From assembly GCA_900541205.1 (NCBI GenBank), contig UQIV01000022.1, positions 1-44,622 on the forward strand: a stretch of 44,622 nt of DNA, in the 5' to 3' direction. The translations under genes and the position numbers were made by a program. Source of the DNA: an uncultured Collinsella sp. GTDB lineage: Bacteria; Actinomycetota; Coriobacteriia; Coriobacteriales; Coriobacteriaceae. Positions 25,932 to 35,717 of the stretch are shown piece after piece. Position 1 is the first letter of the stretch. The number at the start of each line of letters is the position of its first letter. The notes below the pieces were generated by a model that was not told where the DNA came from, made no database searches, and saw only the letters and a program-made list of their open reading frames with translations.

Positions 25932-28900
25932 CTACGCGCTGCGCTTCATGGCCCACGCCAGCAGCAGGACTGCCACACCGGCAGCGAGCACGGCACCAGC
26001 CATGACGTACGCGCTGTCGCCGGACTCAGGCAACGCCTCCTTGCCAGCCTTCTTCTTAGGCTTGGAAGTCGTAGTCGTGGTGGTCGTAGTCGTGGTGGTC
26101 TGGCCAGGAGCGGGCTTGGCAGCCTCGGCAACGGTGAAGGTCGTCTCGGCAGTGCCCGTAGCCGAAACCACGCTCAGCTTGTGTTCGCCCACGCCGAGCG
26201 TATTGAGGAAGCTCGCCTTGAGCGTCACGATCGTAGAGCCCTCGGTGAGCACGTAGTTCTCGGCGGCGACCTCCCTATCGTCGACCAGCACCTTCTGGAA
26301 GAACTCAATCGGCGCGCTCGAGCGGAAGCTCAGGTCCTTGGCGGCGTCGACCACCATCGTCTGGCCCTTGCCGTCGATGATCTCGGGTGTCAGAATCGCG
26401 ATCTCCTCGGACTTGCCCTTCTCACGGCAGACGGTGCACTCCTGGTGCTTCTTGCCCTTGGTCTCGGTGGTCGCCGGCGTATCGACGACCCACTCAAAGG
26501 TATGCTCGGCCTTGTCGAGGACTTCGCCGCAGCGGCAGACATGCCAGTGGTTCTTGGCGTCGTGTGCCCAGCCGGAGCCGTCGGGCTCGTGCTTAAGCAC
26601 GACCTCGACCGTCACATTCACGTCGTGCTCGACGTCCTTAAGCTCAAAGGTGCCGGCGTCGGAGAGCTTAACGGCCTTACCGTCAACCTTTACGGCGTAG
26701 TCCTTGCCCGCAAAGTACGCACTGTCGATGCTCATGGCGAGCTTTGCGGAGCCGTGCCAGTCGAGCTCGGTTGCCGTCGAGGTGAGCGTGTAGCCAACCT
26801 GGCTGCTCGGCAGCGTCACGACGAGCTTGCGACCGGTAGCCACGGTGACCTCGGTGACGGAAGACGCGTCGTAGTTGGCCTTGGCCTGATAGCGCACCTC
26901 GTACACGCCGGCGGCGAGATCCTTGAGCTCGGTCACGCCCTCGCCCACGGCCTGGTACTCGGCAGCGCCCTTGGCGCGCCACTCCATGGTGGCGTCGACG
27001 CCCGTGATCTTGCCGTCGCGCTTGCCACTCACGGTCTCGGCGGTGGCCTGGACCTTCGGCGCGTCCTGAGCGGCGTTCTTGATGGAGAACTCGCACGTCA
27101 GGCCCTCAGTCGGCAGCGCGTAGTTGCCAGCGGCCTTGCCCGTCAGCGCACCGAGGGTCGCCGTGTAAGAAGTGCCGGCCTCGGTCTGGGAGCCCTCGAC
27201 GGTCGCGCCGAGGTCATCATTGCCGATAACATTGCCGAGCGTGGCCACAGGGCAGTGCTCCTTGCCGTCATAGGTGAACTCGGTGGTGCCCCACGTCACA
27301 GTGAGCAGACGCTGGTTGATGGTGAACATGCCGTCGACGAACGTGATGCTGTAGTTGGGGTTTGCACCCTCGGGCTGCGTCAGCTGCAGAGCATAGCCGC
27401 CCTCGCGCACGTTGTCGTCATCTTCGCGCTCGATCTCGAGGCCCTGAAGCGTTTCGCCCGCGACGAGTTTGCCAGAAGTGACATCCCACGTAAACACGGG
27501 GTCAGCCTCGCCGTAGGTCTTAGAATCGTCCTGGGCGGTGACCGTAATCGCGCGCGGCTTGACCTCGAGCGTAACCTCACCCTCGGCCTTCACACCGTCG
27601 ATCATCACCTTATAGGAAACAGTCAGTGTGCCGACGTCCTTGATCTTGGGGGCCTCGGGAGACCAGTTCTTGCCATCGGCGCTGTACTGGGCCGTCGCGC
27701 CCTCGGGCAGTCTCGTCGCATCGACCGTGTGATACGCACCGTCGTACTCGCCGGAGTAGCCAACGATAGCGGCAACCGGAATCTCGACTGCAGGCAACGC
27801 ATGCCCACAGACCGTGCACTGCTGATGCTTGGAGCCGGCCTCGGTTGCCGTGGGCGTCTTGTCGACAACCCACTCAAAGGTGTGCGTGGCCTCGTCGATT
27901 TTCTCGCCGCAGGTGCACTCGTGCCAGTGCGTATTATCGTTGGAGAGCCACTTATCGTTCACGGCCTCGTGCTTGTGCACGCCCTCGACCGTGATGGCGG
28001 TATTCTCCTCGACATCGCTCAGGACGAACCTTCCGCCCTCGTTCTTCTCGAGAACCACACCGTTTGCCTTGACAGCAAAGTCGTCGCCCGCGTAGTAGCC
28101 ATCGGAGATCTTTACCGAGAACTCCACGCTTTCGTGCCACTGCAGTCTGTTCGGGCTATGCCACACTATCGAGTACGCGTCATTTTTCTCGGACAGGGTG
28201 ACGTTCAGGTACTTGCCCTTGCCGATATGCACTTCCACAGGCGTGGACGGCATGTAATTATCGGTCTCGGCATACCAGACCTGGTAGTCGCCAGCGGCAA
28301 GATTCTCAATCTTACCGTCTTCGGAAACCATGGTCTCGCCATCGGCGTCCCCGGCTTCGGTGCGGAACAGGCGATAGGCGACGCCGCCGTGCGCGCCCTC
28401 AATCTTGCCGTCGCACTTGCCACGGATGGTCTCGGCGGTAGCCTTCAGGCCCTGGGGTTTCTCCTGCTCGGCCTTATAAATCGTGTAGGTATATTCAAGG
28501 TTTTCGGTAGGAAGGGCGTAATTCTTGATGACCTCGGGGTCACCGGCGAGGCCCGTCACCTTTGCCGGATAGCTACCGGCATCGATGCCCGTCGCGTTCT
28601 CGACCTCATAGGAAACCTTACCCTCGTCACGCTTGACGACATTGGTGGGCTCGACCTTGGGGCCCTGAGGCTCACCGTTATAGGTATACGTTCCGACCGT
28701 CCAGCCAACACCAATCTGGCGCTTGGCGATCTCGAACGTGCCGGTCTGGAGCGTCGGAGCATAGTTCGCCCGCTGGATCTTGTCCCATTTGTCGCCGACC
28801 TTGCTCTCCTCGATCGTCAGCGTATAGGTGCCCACGTTCTCGCCGGCCTCACGGTGAATCTTGAACCAGGAGAGCGGGTGGCCCTGAACAATCGAGCCCT

Positions 28901-31900
28901 TGACGGCTTCGAGTTCAAAGTTCGGATCGGCCTCGCCGTACGTCTTCGAAGCGTCCTTGGGCTTCACCGTCACCGGACGGGGATCGACCTTAAGCTCGAC
29001 CTCGCCCTTGCAGATGTCCCCAGACGTAAGGGTCGCCTCAAACTCGACGGTCTTGGTACCGGCATCGCAGATGAGCGGAGACTCGTCACTCCACTTCTTC
29101 TCGCCCCTCTCGCGATACTTAATAGATGCAACAGTCTCGGTATCAACCGTCACGCTGTGCCACTCGCCATCGTAGGTGCCCGAGTAGCCCTTGATGCCGA
29201 AGGCGGGGATCTCGACAGACTCGCGCTCGTAGCCGCACGTCTTGCAGCGCTCATGCTTGGAACCGGGCTTATCAGCCGTAGCGACCTGGTCGACGACCCA
29301 CTCAAAGTCATGCTTTGCGCGGTCAACGTCCTCCTTGCCACAGGTGCAGGTGTTCCAGTGTTCGGCGTCGTCGTGCTTCCAACCGCTACCGTCGGCCTTC
29401 TTAGGGCCGTCCTTGACCTCAACCGTCAGGGCCTCGGAGGCGTTATGGTTACGGTCGGCCTTAAGGCGAACGCTGTATTTGCCAGCGACGAGGCTCTTAA
29501 CCGACGTCTCGCCTTCGGCAATCCACTGATAGTCGCTGGCGGCCTCGGCTTTCCATTCGTAGGTGTTATCAATCCCGTCGATGCTGCCATCCGCCAAGGC
29601 ATGCCCGGTCGCGGCCGTCGTCTTGACGTCCTTGGGAGCGGCCTGATCGGCGGGGGCAATCTTAATCTTAAGCTCGCCCTCCACCGGCACGTAGTCGGGT
29701 GCGGTAATGCGGTACTTAATTGTCTCGGCACACACGTTGTCGTAGACATCGCGCGTGACATTGGTATAGGAGGGGATTCGGTCTTCGTACAGCAAGCCAC
29801 CATCGACGCTATATTCGATCTGCATGCCCTCGGGGGCGTTGTCGACCGTCACCGATGGCGAGTGAGCCTTGCCATCATAGGTGCCGTCAAAGCCCTTGGC
29901 CTGAACATTCTCGAACTGCGTGCCGTAGATGCTCCAGTAGAAAAACTTGCAGGAGTAAATTGACTCGTAGGATGCGAAGTTTCCCAGGCCCCAGAGCTGG
30001 CTCCGGTACGCACCTGGATCTTTCTCCGAAACCGATTCGCCCCAAGCGAGGCGTTCGAAATCGACGCCCTCTTTAAGCTCAATCCATTCGTCGCCAAGCT
30101 TATACGTCACCTTAATGTGAGGCGTTATCTCCTCGCCCGTCCACTTATAAGACGGAACGTCGCTGAGCACGTCACCGTTGCTGAACCTGACATTATCCTT
30201 CAGCTTGTCGTAGCCGATGACTTCGATCTTGCAAAGATCCTTACGGTTGAAGTCCTTCTCCGCAAGCGAGGCGGGGTTGATCTTGAACACGCGCTCGAGC
30301 GTGACATCGTTCTGCCCCTCGATGGCGACCGTCGCCACCACGCGATGGGTACCCGCATCGCACGGCTGCGACCCTTCCATCTCGATGCCCACGGTGTCGT
30401 TCTCATCAGCGCAACGGTAAAAGCGTGCGCTCACAATCTTAGCCTTGCCTTGGGCTACAGCGTTGTCCTTTTGAGACGGCTTAGTCGTAGCAAGCACGGT
30501 GTCGCGCTGTTTGCCGTTGTAGGTAAAGCTCAGGGCGCCGCTCTTGGACGACATCAGCGAGATCGTCTCGCCGTCCCTGGAGTAGACACAGTGTGAGGCC
30601 TCATACTGTCCGTTGCACGTAGCCGCGATGCTGTACCCATCCTTGTTGGCGGAATAGGTCCACTCGTGTTCGTGCTTGCGATGGATAACCTTGACCTTGC
30701 CATCGGTAACGTCGTATGCAAGGTCAGCGTTGGCAAGCTTGAGCCTGCTCGCGAGATCTTCCTGAGAGAGATCGCTCGTACCGAGGTTCACATATTCATA
30801 GTAGTAGTGCTGCTTATTGGATTCGGAATCGAACTTGGAATCGTCGACAGACAGGGCAGCTTCGCCCGTAAAAGACTTATCGACATGAACCTTACCGTAG
30901 CTGCCGACATCGGACGCATCGACACCCTTCGCCTTGGCCGTAGTGACCTTGGTGTTGCCAGCGAGCGTCACAGAGCCACGAACGTAGATTGCACAGCGCT
31001 TCTCGTCCTGACCGCTTATGTCGCGACCGTTGAAATAATCAGAGGGGAACACGAACGAATCGTCGATAACCGTACCGTTTATGGTGCACGACGCATCCTT
31101 TGCCACCGCAATGGCACTCGTCATGTGCATCTGATACTGAATATCCCACACCTTGAACATATAAGAGCAGGGTCCATTCCATGACGCGTTATTTGTTGAA
31201 CAAATGCTGCAGTTATTCAGAGCAACTATGGCATTTTTGACGCCAATATTGCCCGCATGCACATGACCGCTCTCAACCTTCATCTCGTCGCATGCAATCA
31301 TTCCCTGACTGTTGTTTTCGAACGTACAGCCGTTCAACGTAACTTTTGGAGTCTTCGACCGCCCGACCACGCTCAAGGCGCCGACGCAGTCATCACTATT
31401 ATTTTTAAACGTGCAGTTGACAAACGTTGCATCCACCGCGACCTGGCTGCCTCTGATAGTCACAGGCGCCGGCGAGGCTTCGTAAATTTCATTACCCTGG
31501 TCAACCTTGAATGCGTTGTTCTTGCAGCATTTCCAACCGCTGACATTCACGTTCGTGAAGCTGGCCGTCTCCCCCGCACCCATGGTTCCATAGAGCGTGA
31601 TTGCCCGAACGGTATCTTTGTTATCGGTCCTTGAAACAAGCTTGAGGTTTTTCACGGAAAGGTTGAGGCTCTTGCCCGTATTCGGCTTATCGACACCTCC
31701 ACGCGCTTCGTAATCGTTGCTATCGCTCAAAAACGTCTTTCCATCGCAGCGGACCTCGGTTGAGGCACCCGAATCACCGATGAACTCGACATAACCGCCC
31801 TTAAGCACAAAGAGGGGGTGCTGCGAATATGTAAGGTCACGCTTGACGGTCAGCGGACCGCCCAGAGACGAGCTGTCGGTGAAATATAGGCGGGTCGGAT

Positions 31901-32162
31901 TCTCCTTGGTGCCGCCCTCGACCTCATAGTGGTCGATATCAACCGTGCCGGCAAACCGATAGTCTTTGCCGCCGGAAAGTTGGATTACATCACTTTCGCC
32001 ATACGAAAGCTCGCTTTTCAGGTGCGTCGGTTTGATCGCGGCGGACGGATACGCCTCCGCTACCGTAGGCATGGCGAACGTCGTCGCCGCGCCCCCAAGC
32101 GCCAGCGCTGCAGCCAGCACGCAAGCAGCAAGTCTGCGCATCCCCATCTTTTTCTCCCTCAT
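25932..32162 (-). CDS. Giant sortase-anchored surface protein with MBG-like and Cys-rich repeat modules
   Basis: The 2076-residue protein starts with a signal peptide (MGMRRLAACVLAAALALGGA, from residue 6) and ends with a sorting signal: a ten-Thr linker, a KPKKK patch, the LPxTG variant LPESGD near 2044, a hydrophobic segment and a KRSA tail. Residues about 60-520 look like a right-handed beta-helix. The remainder consists of long repeats with MBG-like modules (SKTYGEADP near 1077 and 1552; YDGEWHSV, YDGAYHTV). A module with paired cysteines (HW-x-CxCG, then CxxCG) recurs near 936, 1413 and 1870. It probably acts as an adhesin or glycan-binding protein on the cell wall. The ATG at 32162 follows AAGGGGAG. 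A two-component system is divergent from it. Confidence 0.88.
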   Translation of the reverse strand: MREKKMGMRRLAACVLAAALALGGAATTFAMPTVAEAYPSAAIKPTHLKSELSYGESDVIQLSGGKDYRFAGTVDIDHYEVEGGTKENPTRLYFTDSSSLGGPLTVKRDLTYSQHPLFVLKGGYVEFIGDSGASTEVRCDGKTFLSDSNDYEARGGVDKPNTGKSLNLSVKNLKLVSRTDNKDTVRAITLYGTMGAGETASFTNVNVSGWKCCKNNAFKVDQGNEIYEASPAPVTIRGSQVAVDATFVNCTFKNNSDDCVGALSVVGRSKTPKVTLNGCTFENNSQGMIACDEMKVESGHVHAGNIGVKNAIVALNNCSICSTNNASWNGPCSYMFKVWDIQYQMHMTSAIAVAKDASCTINGTVIDDSFVFPSDYFNGRDISGQDEKRCAIYVRGSVTLAGNTKVTTAKAKGVDASDVGSYGKVHVDKSFTGEAALSVDDSKFDSESNKQHYYYEYVNLGTSDLSQEDLASRLKLANADLAYDVTDGKVKVIHRKHEHEWTYSANKDGYSIAATCNGQYEASHCVYSRDGETISLMSSKSGALSFTYNGKQRDTVLATTKPSQKDNAVAQGKAKIVSARFYRCADENDTVGIEMEGSQPCDAGTHRVVATVAIEGQNDVTLERVFKINPASLAEKDFNRKDLCKIEVIGYDKLKDNVRFSNGDVLSDVPSYKWTGEEITPHIKVTYKLGDEWIELKEGVDFERLAWGESVSEKDPGAYRSQLWGLGNFASYESIYSCKFFYWSIYGTQFENVQAKGFDGTYDGKAHSPSVTVDNAPEGMQIEYSVDGGLLYEDRIPSYTNVTRDVYDNVCAETIKYRITAPDYVPVEGELKIKIAPADQAAPKDVKTTAATGHALADGSIDGIDNTYEWKAEAASDYQWIAEGETSVKSLVAGKYSVRLKADRNHNASEALTVEVKDGPKKADGSGWKHDDAEHWNTCTCGKEDVDRAKHDFEWVVDQVATADKPGSKHERCKTCGYERESVEIPAFGIKGYSGTYDGEWHSVTVDTETVASIKYRERGEKKWSDESPLICDAGTKTVEFEATLTSGDICKGEVELKVDPRPVTVKPKDASKTYGEADPNFELEAVKGSIVQGHPLSWFKIHREAGENVGTYTLTIEESKVGDKWDKIQRANYAPTLQTGTFEIAKRQIGVGWTVGTYTYNGEPQGPKVEPTNVVKRDEGKVSYEVENATGIDAGSYPAKVTGLAGDPEVIKNYALPTENLEYTYTIYKAEQEKPQGLKATAETIRGKCDGKIEGAHGGVAYRLFRTEAGDADGETMVSEDGKIENLAAGDYQVWYAETDNYMPSTPVEVHIGKGKYLNVTLSEKNDAYSIVWHSPNRLQWHESVEFSVKISDGYYAGDDFAVKANGVVLEKNEGGRFVLSDVEENTAITVEGVHKHEAVNDKWLSNDNTHWHECTCGEKIDEATHTFEWVVDKTPTATEAGSKHQQCTVCGHALPAVEIPVAAIVGYSGEYDGAYHTVDATRLPEGATAQYSADGKNWSPEAPKIKDVGTLTVSYKVMIDGVKAEGEVTLEVKPRAITVTAQDDSKTYGEADPVFTWDVTSGKLVAGETLQGLEIEREDDDNVREGGYALQLTQPEGANPNYSITFVDGMFTINQRLLTVTWGTTEFTYDGKEHCPVATLGNVIGNDDLGATVEGSQTEAGTSYTATLGALTGKAAGNYALPTEGLTCEFSIKNAAQDAPKVQATAETVSGKRDGKITGVDATMEWRAKGAAEYQAVGEGVTELKDLAAGVYEVRYQAKANYDASSVTEVTVATGRKLVVTLPSSQVGYTLTSTATELDWHGSAKLAMSIDSAYFAGKDYAVKVDGKAVKLSDAGTFELKDVEHDVNVTVEVVLKHEPDGSGWAHDAKNHWHVCRCGEVLDKAEHTFEWVVDTPATTETKGKKHQECTVCREKGKSEEIAILTPEIIDGKGQTMVVDAAKDLSFRSSAPIEFFQKVLVDDREVAAENYVLTEGSTIVTLKASFLNTLGVGEHKLSVVSATGTAETTFTVAEAAKPAPGQTTTTTTTTTTTSKPKKKAGKEALPESGDSAYVMAGAVLAAGVAVLLLAWAMKRSA

Positions 32163-32404
32163 CACAGCTCCCCTTACCCCTATGCTTTCGCAATGTTCGT
32201 TATCGCCTGGCGCCGGCGGCCGGCATGATTCCCCGTCCGACCGCCGGCATCGATTGACGTGTGTATCCATGGAGTATTGTGCGGTCGTCAAAACTGACGC
32301 CCTGCCGCTTGGCGCGAGTTGCACGCCTTGGGGCGCAAATGGGACACGCCTCCGCGGGCGGCGCGCACCCAATGTGGCAAAATCGAACTACTAAGGGGGC
32401 TCGA

Positions 32405-33127
32405 ATGCTCAAGATTATCGCCTGCGACGACGACGTCGCTTTTCTAGATAGACTGCACCGGATGATCGACCGCTGGTCGACCGAGACGGGCACGGCAGTC
32501 GACGTTGCGCTCGTCACGCGCGGCGAGGACCTGCTGGCCCGCCATGCCGCATCGCGCGCCGACATCATTCTGCTCGACATGATCATGCCGCTCGTCAACG
32601 GCATGGACACCGCGCGGGAGCTGCGCCAATCCGATACCGCTGTGCGTCTGGTGTTCCTCACCTCATCGCCCGAGTTCGCGCTGGAGTCCTATGAGGTCCG
32701 CGCCTTCGACTACCTGCTCAAGCCCGTAACGTACGAACGCCTGGCGCAGCTGCTCGACGAGCTTTCGAGCATGCGACCCGCCGTGACCGACGAGCTCGTA
32801 ACCAAAACGTCCTTTGGCTACCATGCCCTGCGCCTGTCCGATATCGAATATGCCGAGGCCCGCAACAAGCACGTGGTATTCCACCTGCGCGACGGGCGCG
32901 ACATCGAGGCGCTCGAGCCGTTCCGCAACATCGAGGACCAGCTGGCCAAAAACGCAAGCTTCTTTAAATGTCACCGTAGCTACCAGGTCAACCTGCGCAA
33001 TATCGACCACTTCAACCGTACGGATATCGTCATGCGCTCGGGCGCTTGCATCCCGCTGGCGCGCAGCTGCAAGCAGGGTTTCCAGGATGCTTACTTTGCA
33101 GCACGGTTCGAGGGCGGGAGGCGCTAA
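32405..33127 (+). CDS. LytTR-family response regulator
   Basis: The 240 residues comprise a receiver domain (acidic pair Asp8-Asp9, phosphoacceptor Asp58 in ILLDMIMPL, and the LLKP lysine near 105) and a C-terminal LytTR DNA-binding domain (about 130-235, with FFKCHRSYQVNLRNID). This architecture is that of AgrA/LytR regulators, which bind direct repeats upstream of surface and peptide-signalling genes. The ATG at 32405 follows AAGGGGG. The stop overlaps the start of the kinase gene by one base. It is divergent from the giant surface protein gene, whose promoter is a plausible target. Confidence 0.93.
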   Translation: MLKIIACDDDVAFLDRLHRMIDRWSTETGTAVDVALVTRGEDLLARHAASRADIILLDMIMPLVNGMDTARELRQSDTAVRLVFLTSSPEFALESYEVRAFDYLLKPVTYERLAQLLDELSSMRPAVTDELVTKTSFGYHALRLSDIEYAEARNKHVVFHLRDGRDIEALEPFRNIEDQLAKNASFFKCHRSYQVNLRNIDHFNRTDIVMRSGACIPLARSCKQGFQDAYFAARFEGGRR

Positions 33128-34404
33128 TGCTCCCCACGGTCGAGATGATGCTTTGGGCAATTCACCACGCAACAACCCTGCTTTTTGGCGTTTTTGCCTC
33201 GGCGGCGCTCTGCGGTATCGAGATCAACCGGCGTCACGTGCTTGAGCTGGTGATGGTCGGCGCCGTAACCGGATGCGCATTCGGCCTCGCCAATGCCGTC
33301 GGCGGCGAGCTTTTCGCCCGTCAGGTATATCCACTCGTCGTGCATCTGCCGCTCGTCATCTATCTGTGCGCACGCTATCGCCTGAGCCCGCTGCTCGTTA
33401 TGCTGGGCGTCACCAGTGCTTATCTGAGCTGCCAGTTCAGCAACTGGATGGGCATCGCCGCGCTCACCGCCACCGACTCGCAAATCGCGTACTACGTGGC
33501 ACGCATTATCACCACGGCCGTCGTCTTTGCGATCCTACTGCATTGGGCAAGCGACATCGGTCCGCGCTTGGCGGTCAAAAGCCCTACCGAGCTCGAGATT
33601 CTGCTCATCCTGCCGCTTGTCTATTACATCTTTGACTACGCCACCAACGTCTACACCACGCTCTTCCACTCGGGCTCCGTGGTGACGGTTGAGTTTTTGG
33701 CGTTTGCGCTTTGCGCGTTCTACCTCATGTTTCTTGCTGTGTATCTGCGCGAATACGAGGCAAAGGAAACCGCCGAGCGCGAGCGCTGGATGCTTGCCAC
33801 CCGCGACAGCGCGGCCATCAAGGAACTCGAGGCCTGGCGCCAATCTGGACGTGAGCTTTCGGTCCTCCGCCATGACATGCGGCACTTCCTGCGCGGCCTT
33901 GCGGCTTTGATCGAGGAGGGCCGCATCGACGAGGCACTCGAGCGCATCGACGAGCTCTGCGAGACGAACGACCGCACCGCCGTGCGCCGCTACTGCGCCA
34001 ACGACACGGTCAATATCGTGCTTTCGTCATTTAGCTCCGATATCAACCGAAACGGCATCACCGCCGATTTGCGCGCTGCCGTGCCCGAGAGCGTCCATGT
34101 AGCCGACGTCGATCTGTTTAGCGTGCTCTCAAACGCCCTGGACAACGCCATCGTCGCCGCAAGCGCCGCTCCCCAGGGCAAGCGATTTGTCGATCTGGAC
34201 CTGCGTTGCGAGGACGGGCAACTGCTCCTTTTGGTCTCCAACACGTTTGGGCGCCCGCCGCGCATGGTCGACGGCATGCCCGTAGCCGGGCACACCGGAC
34301 ACGGCTTTGGAACCAAGAGCATTAAGCTTGCCGTCGAACGCATGAACGGCAACTGCCAGTTTCGCATCAACGGCGACCGGTTTGAGCTTCGCGCCGTGAT
34401 GTAA
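33127..34404 (+). CDS. GHKL-type sensor histidine kinase (AgrC-like)
   Basis: The 425-residue protein has about six membrane segments in the first 205 residues and then a cytoplasmic kinase. The phosphoacceptor histidine lies in VLRHDMRHFLRGL (near 246), the N box is SNALDNAIVAA and the G box is GHGFGTKSI. This is the layout of AgrC/LytS-type sensors that often detect peptides. Its start overlaps the response-regulator stop (TAATG), so the two are one operon. No peptide precursor gene is recognisable nearby; the signal is unknown. Confidence 0.92.
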   Translation: MLPTVEMMLWAIHHATTLLFGVFASAALCGIEINRRHVLELVMVGAVTGCAFGLANAVGGELFARQVYPLVVHLPLVIYLCARYRLSPLLVMLGVTSAYLSCQFSNWMGIAALTATDSQIAYYVARIITTAVVFAILLHWASDIGPRLAVKSPTELEILLILPLVYYIFDYATNVYTTLFHSGSVVTVEFLAFALCAFYLMFLAVYLREYEAKETAERERWMLATRDSAAIKELEAWRQSGRELSVLRHDMRHFLRGLAALIEEGRIDEALERIDELCETNDRTAVRRYCANDTVNIVLSSFSSDINRNGITADLRAAVPESVHVADVDLFSVLSNALDNAIVAASAAPQGKRFVDLDLRCEDGQLLLLVSNTFGRPPRMVDGMPVAGHTGHGFGTKSIKLAVERMNGNCQFRINGDRFELRAVM

Positions 34405-34464
34405 GGGCGCGACAAGTCGGCGCCGCGCTCGACCCGTCAGGGCCGCCTTACCGGCTCCGGTCCG

Positions 34465-35040
34465 CTACAGCGGCGCGGCTGCCGGGGTCAGCTGCTTGAT
34501 GTATGCCCACATGCGCTGTTTGGCGGCTTTGTCAGTGAGCGCCGCCTCAAAACCGTCGAGCGCGAGCACGCGACGACCCTGCACATGGGCGACCAAGCCA
34601 GGCTTGAGCATGGCGGTATCGAAGTCGTCGATTGCCACGAGCATGTCGGCATAGGTCTCGCGCATGGTATCGGCCGCGCGATCGTCTAACAGCAGGACCG
34701 CCTCGGGGTCCAAGGCCTCGAGCGCCTCGCGGAACAGCTCGCACGGCAGGCCCTCGCCTGTCGCAACCGCCCCATCGCCCGCGCCGGCAACACTTGCCAG
34801 CACGCAAAAATCCTCTGGCGCGTAGCCGATGGCGCCGAGCGCTTTGCGCAGCGCAGCACCGTCCGGACCGGCAGCCAGCTCGCCGCCCGCACGCTCGGCA
34901 TCGTCTAAATCACCTTTTACCAGCACAATCGGCGAGCACGCATTTCCTGCGATACGCACGCCGCGGCCCGCGAGCGATGCGAGCTCCTGCTCGGTCGCCT
35001 GGGCGATGGCTTCTTTTTTCTGGCTTTGTGACGTGGGCAT
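34465..35040 (-). CDS. Hypothetical protein
   Basis: I do not recognise a family with confidence. From the ATG at 35040, preceded by GGAG, the protein has 191 residues, no signal peptide and no membrane segment. An alpha/beta pattern is likely: IVLVKGDLDD, DFCVLASVAG, AVLLLDDRAA and RRVLALDGFEAALTDKAAKQ alternate with helices. The last segments faintly recall uracil-DNA glycosylase-like proteins, but no catalytic motif supports this. It converges with the histidine kinase gene. A TATAAT box lies about 29 bp upstream. Confidence 0.75.
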   Translation of the reverse strand: MPTSQSQKKEAIAQATEQELASLAGRGVRIAGNACSPIVLVKGDLDDAERAGGELAAGPDGAALRKALGAIGYAPEDFCVLASVAGAGDGAVATGEGLPCELFREALEALDPEAVLLLDDRAADTMRETYADMLVAIDDFDTAMLKPGLVAHVQGRRVLALDGFEAALTDKAAKQRMWAYIKQLTPAAAPL

Positions 35041-35068
35041 GCGCTCTCCAATCGTTTGCGTGCCCACC

Positions 35069-35074
35069 ATTATA
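35069..35074 (-). promoter_or_regulatory. -10 box upstream of the hypothetical gene
   Basis: A perfect TATAAT on the minus strand stands about 29 bp before the ATG at 35040. The region at -35 is weak (ACCACT at 17-bp spacing). Confidence 0.45.
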
Positions 35075-35176
35075 TAAAAGAGCCGCCTGCGAGTGGTTGC
35101 ATTACGGGCCGTTGGGTATAAGCACGGTCGTACTGAGTTTTACGCGGCCGAGCCGCGTCGCACTATGGAGGTCACC

Positions 35177-35497
35177 ATGGCTGACATTAAGCAGATTACC
35201 CCCGAGAACTTCGATTCCGTCGTTAACGGCAGCCTTCCCGTGCTGGTTGATTTTTGGGCACCGTGGTGCGGTCCCTGCCGCTCGCTCTCGCCCATTGTTG
35301 ACGAAGTGGCCGACGAGCTGGCCGGCAAACTCGCCGTCGCCAAATGCAACGTCGACGACAATCAGGACCTGGCCATGAAGTTTGGCGTTATGAGCATCCC
35401 CACGCTGGTTGTCTTTAAGAACGGCGAGGAAATCGACCGCTCCGTTGGCGCGCTGCCCAAGGCCAGGCTGCAGGCGCTGCTTGAGAAGCACCTGTAA
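35177..35497 (+). CDS. trxA: Thioredoxin
   Basis: A 106-residue thioredoxin with the classical active site WAPWCGPC (Cys31 and Cys34), the buried Asp in VLVDFWA, and the cis-proline segment MSIPTLVVFKNG. It reduces disulfides of cytoplasmic proteins, accepting electrons from thioredoxin reductase, which is not in this window. The ATG at 35177 follows TGGAGGT at four bases. A possible ATG four codons earlier overlaps that ribosome site. It is a single gene with its own terminator. Confidence 0.96.
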   Translation: MADIKQITPENFDSVVNGSLPVLVDFWAPWCGPCRSLSPIVDEVADELAGKLAVAKCNVDDNQDLAMKFGVMSIPTLVVFKNGEEIDRSVGALPKARLQALLEKHL

Positions 35498-35607
35498 TAC
35501 GCCGGTCATGTGCTGCCGTCCATGAGCGGTTTTGCGCCGCTCACCGGAGAGCCGGGTGCTGCGCCCGCGACCACGGATAGTATGGTAATCACAAACAGCC
35601 CCCAGTG

Positions 35608-35640
35608 AACGGGTGCGGGTCAGACGGACTCGCACCCGTT
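35608..35640 (+). terminator. Intrinsic terminator after thioredoxin
   Basis: AACGGGTGCGGGT (35608-35620) pairs with ACTCGCACCCGTT (35628-35640), with one G-T pair, and is followed by TTCTT, 110 bp after the thioredoxin stop. Confidence 0.75.
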
Positions 35641-35717
35641 TTCTTATGCGGCGATGCGCAAAGCGGGCGTAGTAGAATCTGAACCACTGAATAGGCCCGT
35701 ACAAAAGGAGATTTCCC

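Noticed and set aside
25800..29963. A 1387-residue open frame on the plus strand opposite the surface protein gene
   Set aside because: It is an antisense shadow produced by GC-rich codon use. The minus-strand protein has signal peptide, repeats and sorting signal; the plus-strand frame lacks any motif and a ribosome site.
32163..32404. Direct repeats for the LytTR regulator
   Set aside because: I searched the divergent spacer for a pair of 9-bp direct repeats at one-turn spacing and found none convincing.
35097..35122. Thioredoxin promoter TTGCAT/TATAAG
   Set aside because: The boxes are only 14 bp apart, too short for a sigma-70 promoter.
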